Origin: Pirellulaceae bacterium | GTDB lineage: Bacteria; Planctomycetota; Planctomycetia; Pirellulales; Pirellulaceae | Assembly (NCBI GenBank): GCA_028280445.1 | Contig: JANQLU010000143.1 | Span: forward strand, 47,193-111,192 | Length of the DNA stretch: 64,000 nucleotides | Direction: 5' to 3' | Shown: one piece after another, positions 52,390-60,580 of the stretch | Numbering within the stretch: position 1 is the first letter of the stretch | Layout: each line of letters starts with the position of its first letter | The notes under the pieces: model-generated | What the model was told of the DNA's origin: nothing | The model's database searches: none | What the model saw: only the letters and a program-made list of their open reading frames with translations | Program-made: the position numbers and the translations under genes

Positions 52390-53946
52390 TCATCGGCTGC
52401 TGATCAAACTGCCGACGACAAAAAATGCCATAATGCCGACCGAGATAATACACAACACACGCGCCAGTTTCATTCGGTCGCGATTGCTGGGTTCCATCTT
52501 GCCTTCGTCGATTTTTCTCAAATCGCCACTGATCATCACCCAACCGACCACGCCGACTATTCCTCCGAGTCCGCAACAAACCAATGCCAAAACGACGCTG
52601 ACAATGCCCAGGTTCAACCAAGATTTACTGGTGTCGGGCAGCAATCCAGAATCCGGTTTCGTCAGCAGATCCGATTCCGAAGGTTTCGATTCGGTATCAG
52701 GTTCTTCTTCGATCAAAGGCATTTCAACGGGAACGTTTTCCACCAACCCTTGCGGTGCTGTTGTTAAACTGTCGGCCGACGACGTTTGTCCGGAATTTGA
52801 ATCGGGTGCCAATTGCGAATCACTGGTCGGTTGAGTCGGTTGGGGCGGCTGCTGAATCACCGGGGGTAAAGGTCTCGTCAACGGTGCGGGAGCGGCACCA
52901 AAGTTGACTGTTTTGTCTTGTTGCAAATCGCCTGCGTGTTTCGATACGAGTTCTAAATCAGAAATCACATCATCACAGGACTGATAGCGATGCTCAGGCT
53001 TTTTGGCGACCATTCGCTGAAAGATCTGGTTTAGTCGTTCGTAATTTGGACCCGCACCGATACTTGGTGGAGCGTCCTCGCGATGGGCCAGAATTGATTT
53101 AACGACGGTGTCGCGTGAATACGGTGCCGACCCGGTTACCAGCCGAAACAAAGTACAGCCCAACGAATAGATATCGCTGCGGTGATCGGCATTGCGCGTA
53201 TCCTCGGCCTGCTCGGGTGCCATGTAATCGACTGTTCCCATCACTTGACCGGTGGTTGTCAAATGCATCGATTGTGTTGGGTCATTTGAACCTCGACCAA
53301 TTCTAGCGAGCCCCATATCGAGAATCTTGACGACATTTTCTTCGTCCAACAGCAAATTGGACGGCTTGATGTCGCGATGAACGACGCCTTTGGAATGTGC
53401 GTATTTGAGCCCCCGGGCTGCCTGAATCGTGTAGTCGACGGCTTTGGACAGCGGGATCGCGCCTTGGGACTGAGCAACTTTACCCAAATCATTGCCTCGA
53501 ACGTATTCCATGACGAGGTAATGAAATCCTTGATGTTCACCGGCGTCATAGGCGTGAACAATATTGACGTGCGTCAATTGGGCCGCAACCTTGACTTCCT
53601 GGTAAAACCGCGCGATTGCCGCTTCGTTGTTCAGCGCTTCGACCGGCAAGACTTTAATCGCCACCTCGCGATCCATACGTCGGTGACGAGCACGGAGCAC
53701 AGTTCCCATGCCGCCGCGGCCCAATTCGTCCAACACAACGTAGTCACCAAAAGCGACTTCGCCGCCGTTTCCCGAACCGAACTTGTCCGCCTGATACTGT
53801 GTTATTTTCCCAGCTTCGACGAGATGAGACAGCAGCGAGTCGATTCCGGTCGATCCGGAGGCCGATTCGATTTTCGTGACCTCATCGGACGAAACCAGTC
53901 CGGCATCGGTCAAATCTTTAATGAGCTCTTCTCGTGTGGGTGGCAT
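52390..53946 (-). CDS. Serine/threonine protein kinase with two C-terminal TM helices
   Basis: A Hanks-type kinase domain covers about residues 68-340. The Gly-rich loop is LGRGGMGTV, the catalytic Lys is 98 in VAIKVL, the catalytic loop is HRDIKPSN (Asp192) and the metal motif is DMG (Asp210) instead of DFG. MAPEQAEDTRNADHRSDIYS follows as the APE segment. The N-terminal 60 residues are helical (EELIKDLTDAGLVSSDEVTK). After the kinase comes a Pro/Ser-rich linker and two TM helices (IVSVVLALVCCGLGGIVGVV and VLCIISVGIMAFFVVGSLIS). This layout, with soluble N-terminal kinase and membrane anchoring at the end, is typical of planctomycete kinases. The substrate is unknown. Confidence 0.93.
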   Translation of the reverse strand: MPPTREELIKDLTDAGLVSSDEVTKIESASGSTGIDSLLSHLVEAGKITQYQADKFGSGNGGEVAFGDYVVLDELGRGGMGTVLRARHRRMDREVAIKVLPVEALNNEAAIARFYQEVKVAAQLTHVNIVHAYDAGEHQGFHYLVMEYVRGNDLGKVAQSQGAIPLSKAVDYTIQAARGLKYAHSKGVVHRDIKPSNLLLDEENVVKILDMGLARIGRGSNDPTQSMHLTTTGQVMGTVDYMAPEQAEDTRNADHRSDIYSLGCTLFRLVTGSAPYSRDTVVKSILAHREDAPPSIGAGPNYERLNQIFQRMVAKKPEHRYQSCDDVISDLELVSKHAGDLQQDKTVNFGAAPAPLTRPLPPVIQQPPQPTQPTSDSQLAPDSNSGQTSSADSLTTAPQGLVENVPVEMPLIEEEPDTESKPSESDLLTKPDSGLLPDTSKSWLNLGIVSVVLALVCCGLGGIVGVVGWVMISGDLRKIDEGKMEPSNRDRMKLARVLCIISVGIMAFFVVGSLISSR

Positions 53947-54116
53947 AGAATTCCGATCTCAAGTTATCCAATTCTGATTCTAACTTAACTCTCATTTCTT
54001 GCCTATAAAATGGAGCTTTCGTACGGGGAAACTATGCGATAATTCTCCTGAAAAGTGAAACTTTTTTGATTGGTCAAGGTACCGCAAACAACGGCTGGCT
54101 TGAGATTCAAGCAGCG

Positions 54117-57086
54117 ATGAAATTCGACTACAATAAAAGGATGAGAATTCCAGTATGTTATCGATGTCTCATCATTCTGTTAATCAGCGCGCTGTTTCCG
54201 CATAGCACGGAAGCCCAACAGCAAAAATTTTCTGCCGCTGATATCGATTTCTTTGAAAAAAAAGTCCGACCGCTGTTGGTCGAAAAATGTTTGGAATGTC
54301 ATGGTGATGATCCGGACGATATCCAAGGTGGATTGCGTTTAACATCACGCGCCGAAATCCTGAGCGGTGGGGATTCGGGACCGGCAATCGTTCCTGGCAA
54401 ACCCAAACAAAGTCTGCTGGTTGATTGCATCAACTATGGAAAATACGAGATGCCACCGGACGAAAAAATGTCGGCGGCGGAAATCGCGATCTTTGTCAAA
54501 TGGATCGAGATGGGCGCACCCGATCCACGAGACGCATCGGGTAAATCAGCTCGCCAAAAAATTGATATGGCGCAAGCCAGAAAACATTGGTCCTATCAGA
54601 TACCCAAGCGACCCGCGATGCCACTGCCGAAAAATGTCGCTTGGCCAAAATCTAACATTGACCGATTTATTCTGTTGAAACTCGAACAGCAAAAAATCGA
54701 ACCTGTGAAATTGGCCGATCGAACAACGATCCTGCGCCGCGCGTATACGACGCTCATTGGTCTGCCACCGACGGTTCAACAGATTGATCAATTTGTCAAA
54801 GACCCGCTTCCGTTTGATCAAGCGTTTGCAAATGTTGTCGATCAATTGCTGGCATCAAAGCACTTTGGTGAACGTTGGGGACGCCATTGGTTGGACGTGG
54901 CTCGATTTGCCGAGTCTAGTGGCGGCGGACGGAGTTTGATGTTTCCTCACGCGTGGCGCTATCGCGATTACGTGATCCAGGCATACAACGAAGATCGCCG
55001 GTACGATCAGTTCATTCGCGAACAAATTGCTGGTGATTTGCTGACCGCGTCGAACGATCGAGAACGCGCCAAACAAATTACCGGTACCGGTTTTTTGGCG
55101 CTTGGTCCAACCAACTACGAACAGCAAGACAAAGAGTTTTTGCGGATGGATGTGATCGACGAACAAATCGACACGATCGGCCGCGCATTCATGGGATTGA
55201 CGATCGGTTGCGCGCGATGCCATGACCACAAATTCGATCCCATTTCGACCCAAGACTATTATGCACTCGTTGGAATTTTCAAGAGTACTGAATCACTGGT
55301 TGACGGAAACGTCTCGTCGTATGTCACAACTTCGATTTCGCCGATGCGTGACAAAATCGAACGAGATCTGCATTTGAAAAAAATCGAAGTCGCCAAAATT
55401 AAATTGGAACAGTACAAGGATAAACTGAGAAAACTGGGCGGCGACCCCGAAACGCTGTTAGCTGGTAAGCCTCGAAAAAAACGAACCGGTAAACCGTTGG
55501 GAATCGTTGTCGATAATCGAGCTGCAAAAACGATGGGTGTGTGGAAATCCTCCAGGCACGTCAAAAACTTTTTGGGCCAGGATTACGTCCACGATATCGA
55601 TCAGGGGAAAGGGAAAAAGTCAGCGGTCTTTGAACCGAAACTGCGGCGAGGGGGAAAATACGAAGTTCGCATGTCCTACACCGCTGGCGGAAATCGTGCA
55701 TCAAATGTCCCGGTAACGATCGACCACCAGGACGGCAAAAAAATCGTCTATGTCAATCAATCCAAAAACCCGCCGATTGACGGACAGTTCATTTCGCTCG
55801 GCCAGTACCGTTTTGAGGCAGATAACGTTGCCAGTGTCACGATTTCCAACAAAAACACCGACGGGCATGTCATCGTCGACGCGATTCAGTTTATTCCAGT
55901 CGGTCTGTTGGCTCGACAAAACAAAACTAAACAGGGACGCCCGTCTGGCAAAAACAAAAAAAATAAAAAAGCCATCACTCCGTTCGACGATGAACCCAAA
56001 TCGACTGAGCTTCAGGTGGCCGAAGCGGCGGTCAAGTCCTTTGATAAAATGCTGCGAGAGCTGAAAAAAAATCCACCCAAGCCTCGTGACATTGCGATGT
56101 CAGTTGGCGAGCGCAAAACCGTTGACTCCCCGGTTCACATTCGCGGCCATGTTCGAAATGTTGGAAAAACGGCGGTCCCACGAGGATTTTTGACCGTTTG
56201 TTCTCCAGTGGGTGCCAAGCATCAACTGCCCAAAAATCAGAGCGGTCGATTGGAATTGGCAAACTGGATCGCCGATGCGAAACATCCACTCACGGCCCGC
56301 GTTTACGTCAACCGTGTTTGGCGCCATTTGTTCGGCGTCGGCTTGGTGGCGACAACTGACAATTTTGGCGTGATGGGCACTAAACCAAGTCATCCTGAAT
56401 TACTGGATCACCTGGCCTGTCAGTTCGTTGCCGATGGTTGGTCAACGAAAAAACTGATTCGTCGCATCATGTTGTCACGTGTTTATCAGTTGTCGACCGA
56501 TCACAACGAACGGGCCAGCAAAATCGATCCTGAAAATCGTTTGTTGTGGCGCGCCAATCGCAGACGTGTCGATGTCGAAGTTCTCCGCGATTCCGTTTTG
56601 ATGATTGCCGGCCAATTGGATCTCAAGGCAGGCGGCAGAACCATTCGAAAAATCACAGCCTATGATTTGGGCTACAAATTTAATACGAACCGGCGAAGTG
56701 TCTATGTTCCGGCATTTCGTAACAGCATGCTGGATTTCTTCGAAACCTTTGACGGGCCCAATCCCAATCTCGTGACAGGGCATCGAAACACTTCGACGTT
56801 ACCTACTCAAGCGTTGTTTTTGTTAAACAACCCCAAGATCATTGAAATGTCGCGCGCAGCGGCTGAGAAAATGCTGTCTGAAAATCGAAATCGTTCGATC
56901 GAGGAAAAAACAATCGCTACCTATCGCAAAACACTTGGGCGCTATCCGACCAAAGCCGAAATCCGGCAGGCCGAGCAGTTTATCACCAAGTTTCAACCTG
57001 AAAACAAACAACAGGCCGAACGCGAAGCGTGGAGCAGTTTTATCCATGCGCTGTTTGCCAGTATTGAATTTCGTTACATTGATTAG
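54117..57086 (+). CDS. Planctomycete PSCyt1-DUF1549-DUF1553 secreted protein
   Basis: ATG 54117 or 54141 may be the start; both precede the signal peptide (CLIILLISALFPHSTEAQQQ). PSCyt1 shows the heme motif CLECHG near residue 55, preceded by FEKKVRPLLVEKC. DUF1549 (PSCyt2) includes LPPTVQQIDQF, FGERWGRHWLDVARFAESSG and CARCHDHKFDPIS (a second CxxCH). DUF1553 (PSD1) includes NWIADAKHPLTARVYVNRVW and TDNFGVMGTKPSHPELLDHL. A C-terminal part ends TLPTQALFLLNNP and ASIEFRYID. Such proteins form pairs with DUF1501 proteins, as here, and are thought to act in the periplasm or on carbohydrates, but function is not established. Its stop is 10 nt before the next gene. Confidence 0.95.
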   Translation: MKFDYNKRMRIPVCYRCLIILLISALFPHSTEAQQQKFSAADIDFFEKKVRPLLVEKCLECHGDDPDDIQGGLRLTSRAEILSGGDSGPAIVPGKPKQSLLVDCINYGKYEMPPDEKMSAAEIAIFVKWIEMGAPDPRDASGKSARQKIDMAQARKHWSYQIPKRPAMPLPKNVAWPKSNIDRFILLKLEQQKIEPVKLADRTTILRRAYTTLIGLPPTVQQIDQFVKDPLPFDQAFANVVDQLLASKHFGERWGRHWLDVARFAESSGGGRSLMFPHAWRYRDYVIQAYNEDRRYDQFIREQIAGDLLTASNDRERAKQITGTGFLALGPTNYEQQDKEFLRMDVIDEQIDTIGRAFMGLTIGCARCHDHKFDPISTQDYYALVGIFKSTESLVDGNVSSYVTTSISPMRDKIERDLHLKKIEVAKIKLEQYKDKLRKLGGDPETLLAGKPRKKRTGKPLGIVVDNRAAKTMGVWKSSRHVKNFLGQDYVHDIDQGKGKKSAVFEPKLRRGGKYEVRMSYTAGGNRASNVPVTIDHQDGKKIVYVNQSKNPPIDGQFISLGQYRFEADNVASVTISNKNTDGHVIVDAIQFIPVGLLARQNKTKQGRPSGKNKKNKKAITPFDDEPKSTELQVAEAAVKSFDKMLRELKKNPPKPRDIAMSVGERKTVDSPVHIRGHVRNVGKTAVPRGFLTVCSPVGAKHQLPKNQSGRLELANWIADAKHPLTARVYVNRVWRHLFGVGLVATTDNFGVMGTKPSHPELLDHLACQFVADGWSTKKLIRRIMLSRVYQLSTDHNERASKIDPENRLLWRANRRRVDVEVLRDSVLMIAGQLDLKAGGRTIRKITAYDLGYKFNTNRRSVYVPAFRNSMLDFFETFDGPNPNLVTGHRNTSTLPTQALFLLNNPKIIEMSRAAAEKMLSENRNRSIEEKTIATYRKTLGRYPTKAEIRQAEQFITKFQPENKQQAEREAWSSFIHALFASIEFRYID

Positions 57087-57096
57087 GCTTCAAAAC

Positions 57097-58533
57097 ATGC
57101 ATCCTTCCCATCTAAGTCGTCGGCAAATGCTCCAACGCAGCGCTTGTGGCTTTGGAGCCATGGCCATGGCTGGCTTGACGGCAAATGTCACCGGTAATGA
57201 AAAAAAATTCGATTACCAATCGCGGAATACGCTAGTTGAAATCGAACCGATGTTCGCTCCGCGGACGAAACGAGTCATCTTTATCTTTATGCAAGGCGGC
57301 CCGAGTCACGTTGATTCGTTGGACTACAAACCGGAGTTGCTCAAAAATCATGGCAAATCGATCGACTTTACAGGAGTTCGGTTTGGCACGTTTGGTAAAG
57401 CGAGTAAGCGAAAGTTGCTCAAGCCGTTGTGGAAATTCCGACCCTATGGAGAATCGGGACGGCTGGTTTCGGATTTGTTTCCTTACATGGGACAACAAGT
57501 CGACAAGCTTTGCATGATCCACTCGATGGAAACCGAGGGCGTGGCGCATGGCCCGAGCACTTTGTTTTTACATACCGGTGCGACCAATTTAGTACGGCCG
57601 TCGATCGGCAGCTGGATTACTTACGGACTTGGTACTGAAAACCAAAATGTACCGGGATTTGTCACCATCAACCCGTCGTCGAGCAAAGGCGGTCCGAGAA
57701 ATTACTCGAATGCATTTTTGCCGACGATTTACCAGGGGACCGCAATCGGTCGCGCCAGCCAACCGGTCACAAAGGCGAAATTTCCCAACGTCACAAACCC
57801 GATACAATCTGCCAAAACGCAACAGCAACGTTTTGAACTGTTGCAGCAGATGAATCGCGCTCAGTTTTCTCGCGCTTCACACGACGACCAACTCGAAGCG
57901 ACGATTAAATCTTACGAGCTCGCATTTCGCATGCAGACCAACGCCCCCGATCTGACGGACCTGTCGCGGGAATCGGCAGAAACCTTGGCATTGTATGGAA
58001 TCGACAACAAAGTGACCGAAGATTTTGGGCGACAGTGCTTGTTGGCCCGACGGATGGCTGAATCCGGAGTCCGCTACATCCAGATCAATTATTCGGATGA
58101 ATCGCCCAATCCGCGTTGGGATCAGCATTCAAACATGCCGAAACACAAAGACCATGCGAAAGCCGTCGATAAACCGGTCGCCGGTTTACTGGTTGATTTG
58201 GAACGACGCGGTTTACTCGACGACACGCTGGTTTGGTGGGGCGGTGAGTTTGGTCGCACGCCTTTTGCGCAAGGCTCCGATGGCCGCGACCACAACCCGC
58301 GAGGTTTTACCGTTTGGCTTGCCGGAGGCGGCGTGAAGCCAGGATTCGCTTATGGTGAAACGGACGAAATCGGCCATCATGCAGTCAAAGACAAAGTTCA
58401 CATGCATGATTTACATGCCACGATTCTGCATTTGCTCGGAATCGATCATAAACAACTCACTTATAAATACGCCGGTCGCAATTTCCGCCTGACGGACGTT
58501 GCCGGCCGTGTGATCAAAGGCATCATTCAGTAG
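57097..58533 (+). CDS. Tat-exported DUF1501 protein
   Basis: ATG 57097 gives a twin-arginine signal (SRRQMLQRSACGFGAMAMAG). The longer frame from 56842 reads through the 3' end of the previous gene and is rejected. DUF1501 hallmarks are TKRVIFIFMQGGPSHVDSLD (alkaline-phosphatase/sulfatase-like Asp), MVHSMETEG-type sequence (here CMIHSMETEGVAHGPSTLFL), SWITYGLGTENQNVPGFV, WWGGEFGRTPFAQG, DGRDHNPRGFTVWLAGGGVK and DLHATILHLLGIDHKQLTY. The family is the constant partner of PSCyt1/DUF1553 proteins in planctomycetes. Its enzymatic activity has not been established here. Confidence 0.95.
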   Translation: MHPSHLSRRQMLQRSACGFGAMAMAGLTANVTGNEKKFDYQSRNTLVEIEPMFAPRTKRVIFIFMQGGPSHVDSLDYKPELLKNHGKSIDFTGVRFGTFGKASKRKLLKPLWKFRPYGESGRLVSDLFPYMGQQVDKLCMIHSMETEGVAHGPSTLFLHTGATNLVRPSIGSWITYGLGTENQNVPGFVTINPSSSKGGPRNYSNAFLPTIYQGTAIGRASQPVTKAKFPNVTNPIQSAKTQQQRFELLQQMNRAQFSRASHDDQLEATIKSYELAFRMQTNAPDLTDLSRESAETLALYGIDNKVTEDFGRQCLLARRMAESGVRYIQINYSDESPNPRWDQHSNMPKHKDHAKAVDKPVAGLLVDLERRGLLDDTLVWWGGEFGRTPFAQGSDGRDHNPRGFTVWLAGGGVKPGFAYGETDEIGHHAVKDKVHMHDLHATILHLLGIDHKQLTYKYAGRNFRLTDVAGRVIKGIIQ

Positions 58534-58546
58534 TCCCGGTTTCGAA

Positions 58547-59287
58547 ATGGTGCTTGATCCATCCCAGCAAGACGAACTGCAGGACGCTCCGCAGACTCAT
58601 CAGCAGGATATTTCTAAAAATAACCCACCGCTGTTTACCGTCAAACGTGGAGTGATCGCGGTGGGGATGCTGTTTGTTTTCGTCTCGGTGCCAATCATCT
58701 ATGGATTGTTGTTCCCCGGCCAAAAATTAGTCAAAGCTCAGGCAGAACGAGAGTTCATCATCGACGAAAATTTTACCGATGTGCGAAAAATCCTGGTTCG
58801 CAAAGATGTTGCCAAAGACATCATTGCGCTGGGCGGCGACAGTGAATTCGTCGAACAGCAATGGAGTGCGGTCGGTGGTGACGTCAATCCAACGAGTATT
58901 TTCGATTTAGGATGGAGATTGGAGCTTCATGGTATCCTCAAAGTGCGAATTTTAGACGACTACATTGGCAAGCACGTGGTTCCGATGGATCAAAAAGTTG
59001 AAATTACGGTCGATCTCGTTGATTCACGATCGGTTCTGGAGCAAGGAACGGATCGGCTGCTGGCCTACGATATGGTGACACGGTTTTCACGAACGGCCGA
59101 CAACAAAACTCGGGTGCAACTCAAATTGATGCAGGAGATCAACGCCGAGGCGCCCTGGTTCGCCGGTGCCATCGCGCAAAATATCGTTAACGAAAGTGTC
59201 CAGCGTTCATTGGCAAACCAAGAACGGGGCATTCGTCAGGTGATCGAAGACAACAAACATGACCTCCCCATTTTTCCGCTCCGTTAG
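58547..59287 (+). CDS. Membrane-anchored protein of unknown function
   Basis: A polar N-terminus (about 30 residues) is followed by one TM helix (VIAVGMLFVFVSVPIIYGLL) and a domain of about 190 residues, probably periplasmic. The domain has VKAQAEREFIIDENFTDVRK, IFDLGWRLELHGILKVRILD and a final helical part (NIVNESVQRSLANQERGIRQ). The pattern of two beta-rich parts around short helices resembles SRPBCC-like or lipid-binding domains, but no family is certain. It follows the DUF1501 gene by 13 nt and may belong to the same operon. Confidence 0.75.
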   Translation: MVLDPSQQDELQDAPQTHQQDISKNNPPLFTVKRGVIAVGMLFVFVSVPIIYGLLFPGQKLVKAQAEREFIIDENFTDVRKILVRKDVAKDIIALGGDSEFVEQQWSAVGGDVNPTSIFDLGWRLELHGILKVRILDDYIGKHVVPMDQKVEITVDLVDSRSVLEQGTDRLLAYDMVTRFSRTADNKTRVQLKLMQEINAEAPWFAGAIAQNIVNESVQRSLANQERGIRQVIEDNKHDLPIFPLR

Positions 59288-59351
59288 AGACAGGGAATTC
59301 ACCAAAAAGTTCGCCGAAACGTAAGTAAAATCTGGTGCGTTGGTGTCTGGA

Positions 59352-59441
59352 AATCATAACCCGAAGCGTAAGCGAGGGACGAGGACAGACTAGCAGGCGC
59401 AGGACAGATCCGGTCCCTCGCTTACGCTTCGGGTTATGATT
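59352..59441. repeat. Palindromic element, family C (copy 3, with paired base change)
   Basis: A 29-bp stem like the other family C copies, but the left arm has GTAAGC instead of GTGAGC and the right arm GCTTAC instead of GCTCAC, so pairing is kept. The loop is about 32 nt and differs from the other copies. Confidence 0.9.
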
Positions 59442-59478
59442 TGAGTTTTCAATCGACTAAAAACTTTGGACCAACACT

Positions 59479-59976
59479 TTGAACACACAACTTGGCAACG
59501 AAACGATCTTGAATGCCCTATGTGAACTGTATCGACAACACGAGATTGATTTTCGCCAGGTGACGCATCAGCCCACGATGACTTCCGAGGAATCCGCGCT
59601 CGTTCGAGGCGAGCCCCTGGAAATTGGTGGCAAGGCATTGTTATTGAAAATTGCCAAGCAATTCCATTTGTTCGTACTGCCGGCCCATCGACAAATCGAC
59701 TCTGCCAAAATCAAGTCACGTTTTGAAACGAAAAAATTGCGATTTGCAACACGCGAAGAACTGGCCGAATTGACGGGACTGGTGCCCGGAAGCGTACCGC
59801 CGTTTGGAGAACCAATTCTGCCATTTCAATTATTTATGGATCAAAGTTTTCAAGCCAACGATCGGATCGCTTTCAACGCCGGCATGTTAACGGTTTCACA
59901 TGTTTTGGAACTGGACAACTATGTGCGCGTTGCCAATCCCCAGTTTTTCTCCTTTGCCAAAAATCCGGACGACTGA
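59479..59976 (+). CDS. YbaK/ProX-type aminoacyl-tRNA deacylase
   Basis: A single YbaK/aaRS-associated domain of 165 residues that removes misacylated amino acids from tRNA (for example Ala or Cys from tRNA-Pro). Family marks are FRQVTHQPTMTSEESALVRG, KALLLKIAKQFHLFVLPAHR (with the catalytic Lys region) and the conserved LTGLVPGSVPPFG segment, followed by LPFQLFMDQSFQANDRIAFN. The start is TTG at 59479. Which tRNA it protects is not visible. It is monocistronic. Confidence 0.92.
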   Translation: MNTQLGNETILNALCELYRQHEIDFRQVTHQPTMTSEESALVRGEPLEIGGKALLLKIAKQFHLFVLPAHRQIDSAKIKSRFETKKLRFATREELAELTGLVPGSVPPFGEPILPFQLFMDQSFQANDRIAFNAGMLTVSHVLELDNYVRVANPQFFSFAKNPDD

Positions 59977-60020
59977 ACATAGGTTGCAGATTGGTTTCCG
60001 ATAGCCTTCACCGGGGTTAC

Positions 60021-60197
60021 CTAAGGCTTTCCCTTGACAAACGCGTCCACATCTTGAGCACCACGGGTCTTGGGATCATTCAATACGACCGGTAAATATT
60101 CAATAATCGCACAGTGTTTTTCACGAAAATCAACGGTGCTAGCAATTTTGTGAAAGATCGAATAAAAATTGGACGTTGTCAAAAATGACGTAAACAT
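60021..60197 (-). CDS. Candidate small protein or gene remnant (58 residues)
   Basis: I read an open minus-strand frame from ATG 60197 to TAG 60021-60023, coding for a 58-residue peptide. It contains FYSIFHKIASTVDFREKHCA, then IIEYLPVVLNDPKTRGAQDV and ends DAFVKGKP. The composition looks like folded protein rather than random sequence. A stop codon lies five codons upstream, so it could be the C-terminal remnant of a decayed gene. No ribosome binding site is evident. Confidence 0.35.
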   Translation of the reverse strand: MFTSFLTTSNFYSIFHKIASTVDFREKHCAIIEYLPVVLNDPKTRGAQDVDAFVKGKP

Positions 60198-60278
60198 GGA
60201 CCAGTCGTGCGTCTAATGAGATGAACTTGGTCGTGTCAAATTGGATTTTGTCTCGACTCAAATACCGAGAGTTTCAAC

Positions 60279-60557
60279 ATGAGCAGAATTTTAGGTGTCG
60301 CAGTTGCTCTGTCGTTTTTACTGGCGGCTGCCAATGTTTCAGCGCAACAAACGCAAATCACAAATTCAATTTCAGGCGTAAGAAGTTCGAGTCCAGGGTT
60401 TGTACCCCGGATTTTCAAAACACCTCTAGAACGACGCCAGCTGCGAAGTGTTCCGATCATCAACCGTCCCAATCGGCCCGGCCACATCTACGGCAATACG
60501 GTTCGACGGCTTTATTATGGTCGAAGTTCTGGCTTCGGAATTTTTCGTCGTCGATAA
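60279..60557 (+). CDS. Small exported basic protein
   Basis: 92 residues with a signal peptide (MSRILGVAVALSFLLAAANV, cleavage near SAQQ). The mature part is basic and Arg/Pro/Tyr-rich (PRIFKTPLERRQLRSVPIIN, RRLYYGRSSGFGIFRRR) and has no Cys. GAGAG precedes the ATG. No family was recognised. It is convergent with kinase 2, with 23 nt between the ends. Confidence 0.65.
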   Translation: MSRILGVAVALSFLLAAANVSAQQTQITNSISGVRSSSPGFVPRIFKTPLERRQLRSVPIINRPNRPGHIYGNTVRRLYYGRSSGFGIFRRR

Positions 60558-60580
60558 AACCGGGTCGTGAATTTGCTGAA

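Noticed and set aside
56842..57096. Upstream extension of the DUF1501 gene
   Set aside because: The in-frame extension lies inside the DUF1553 gene's 3' end; the Tat signal begins at 57097.
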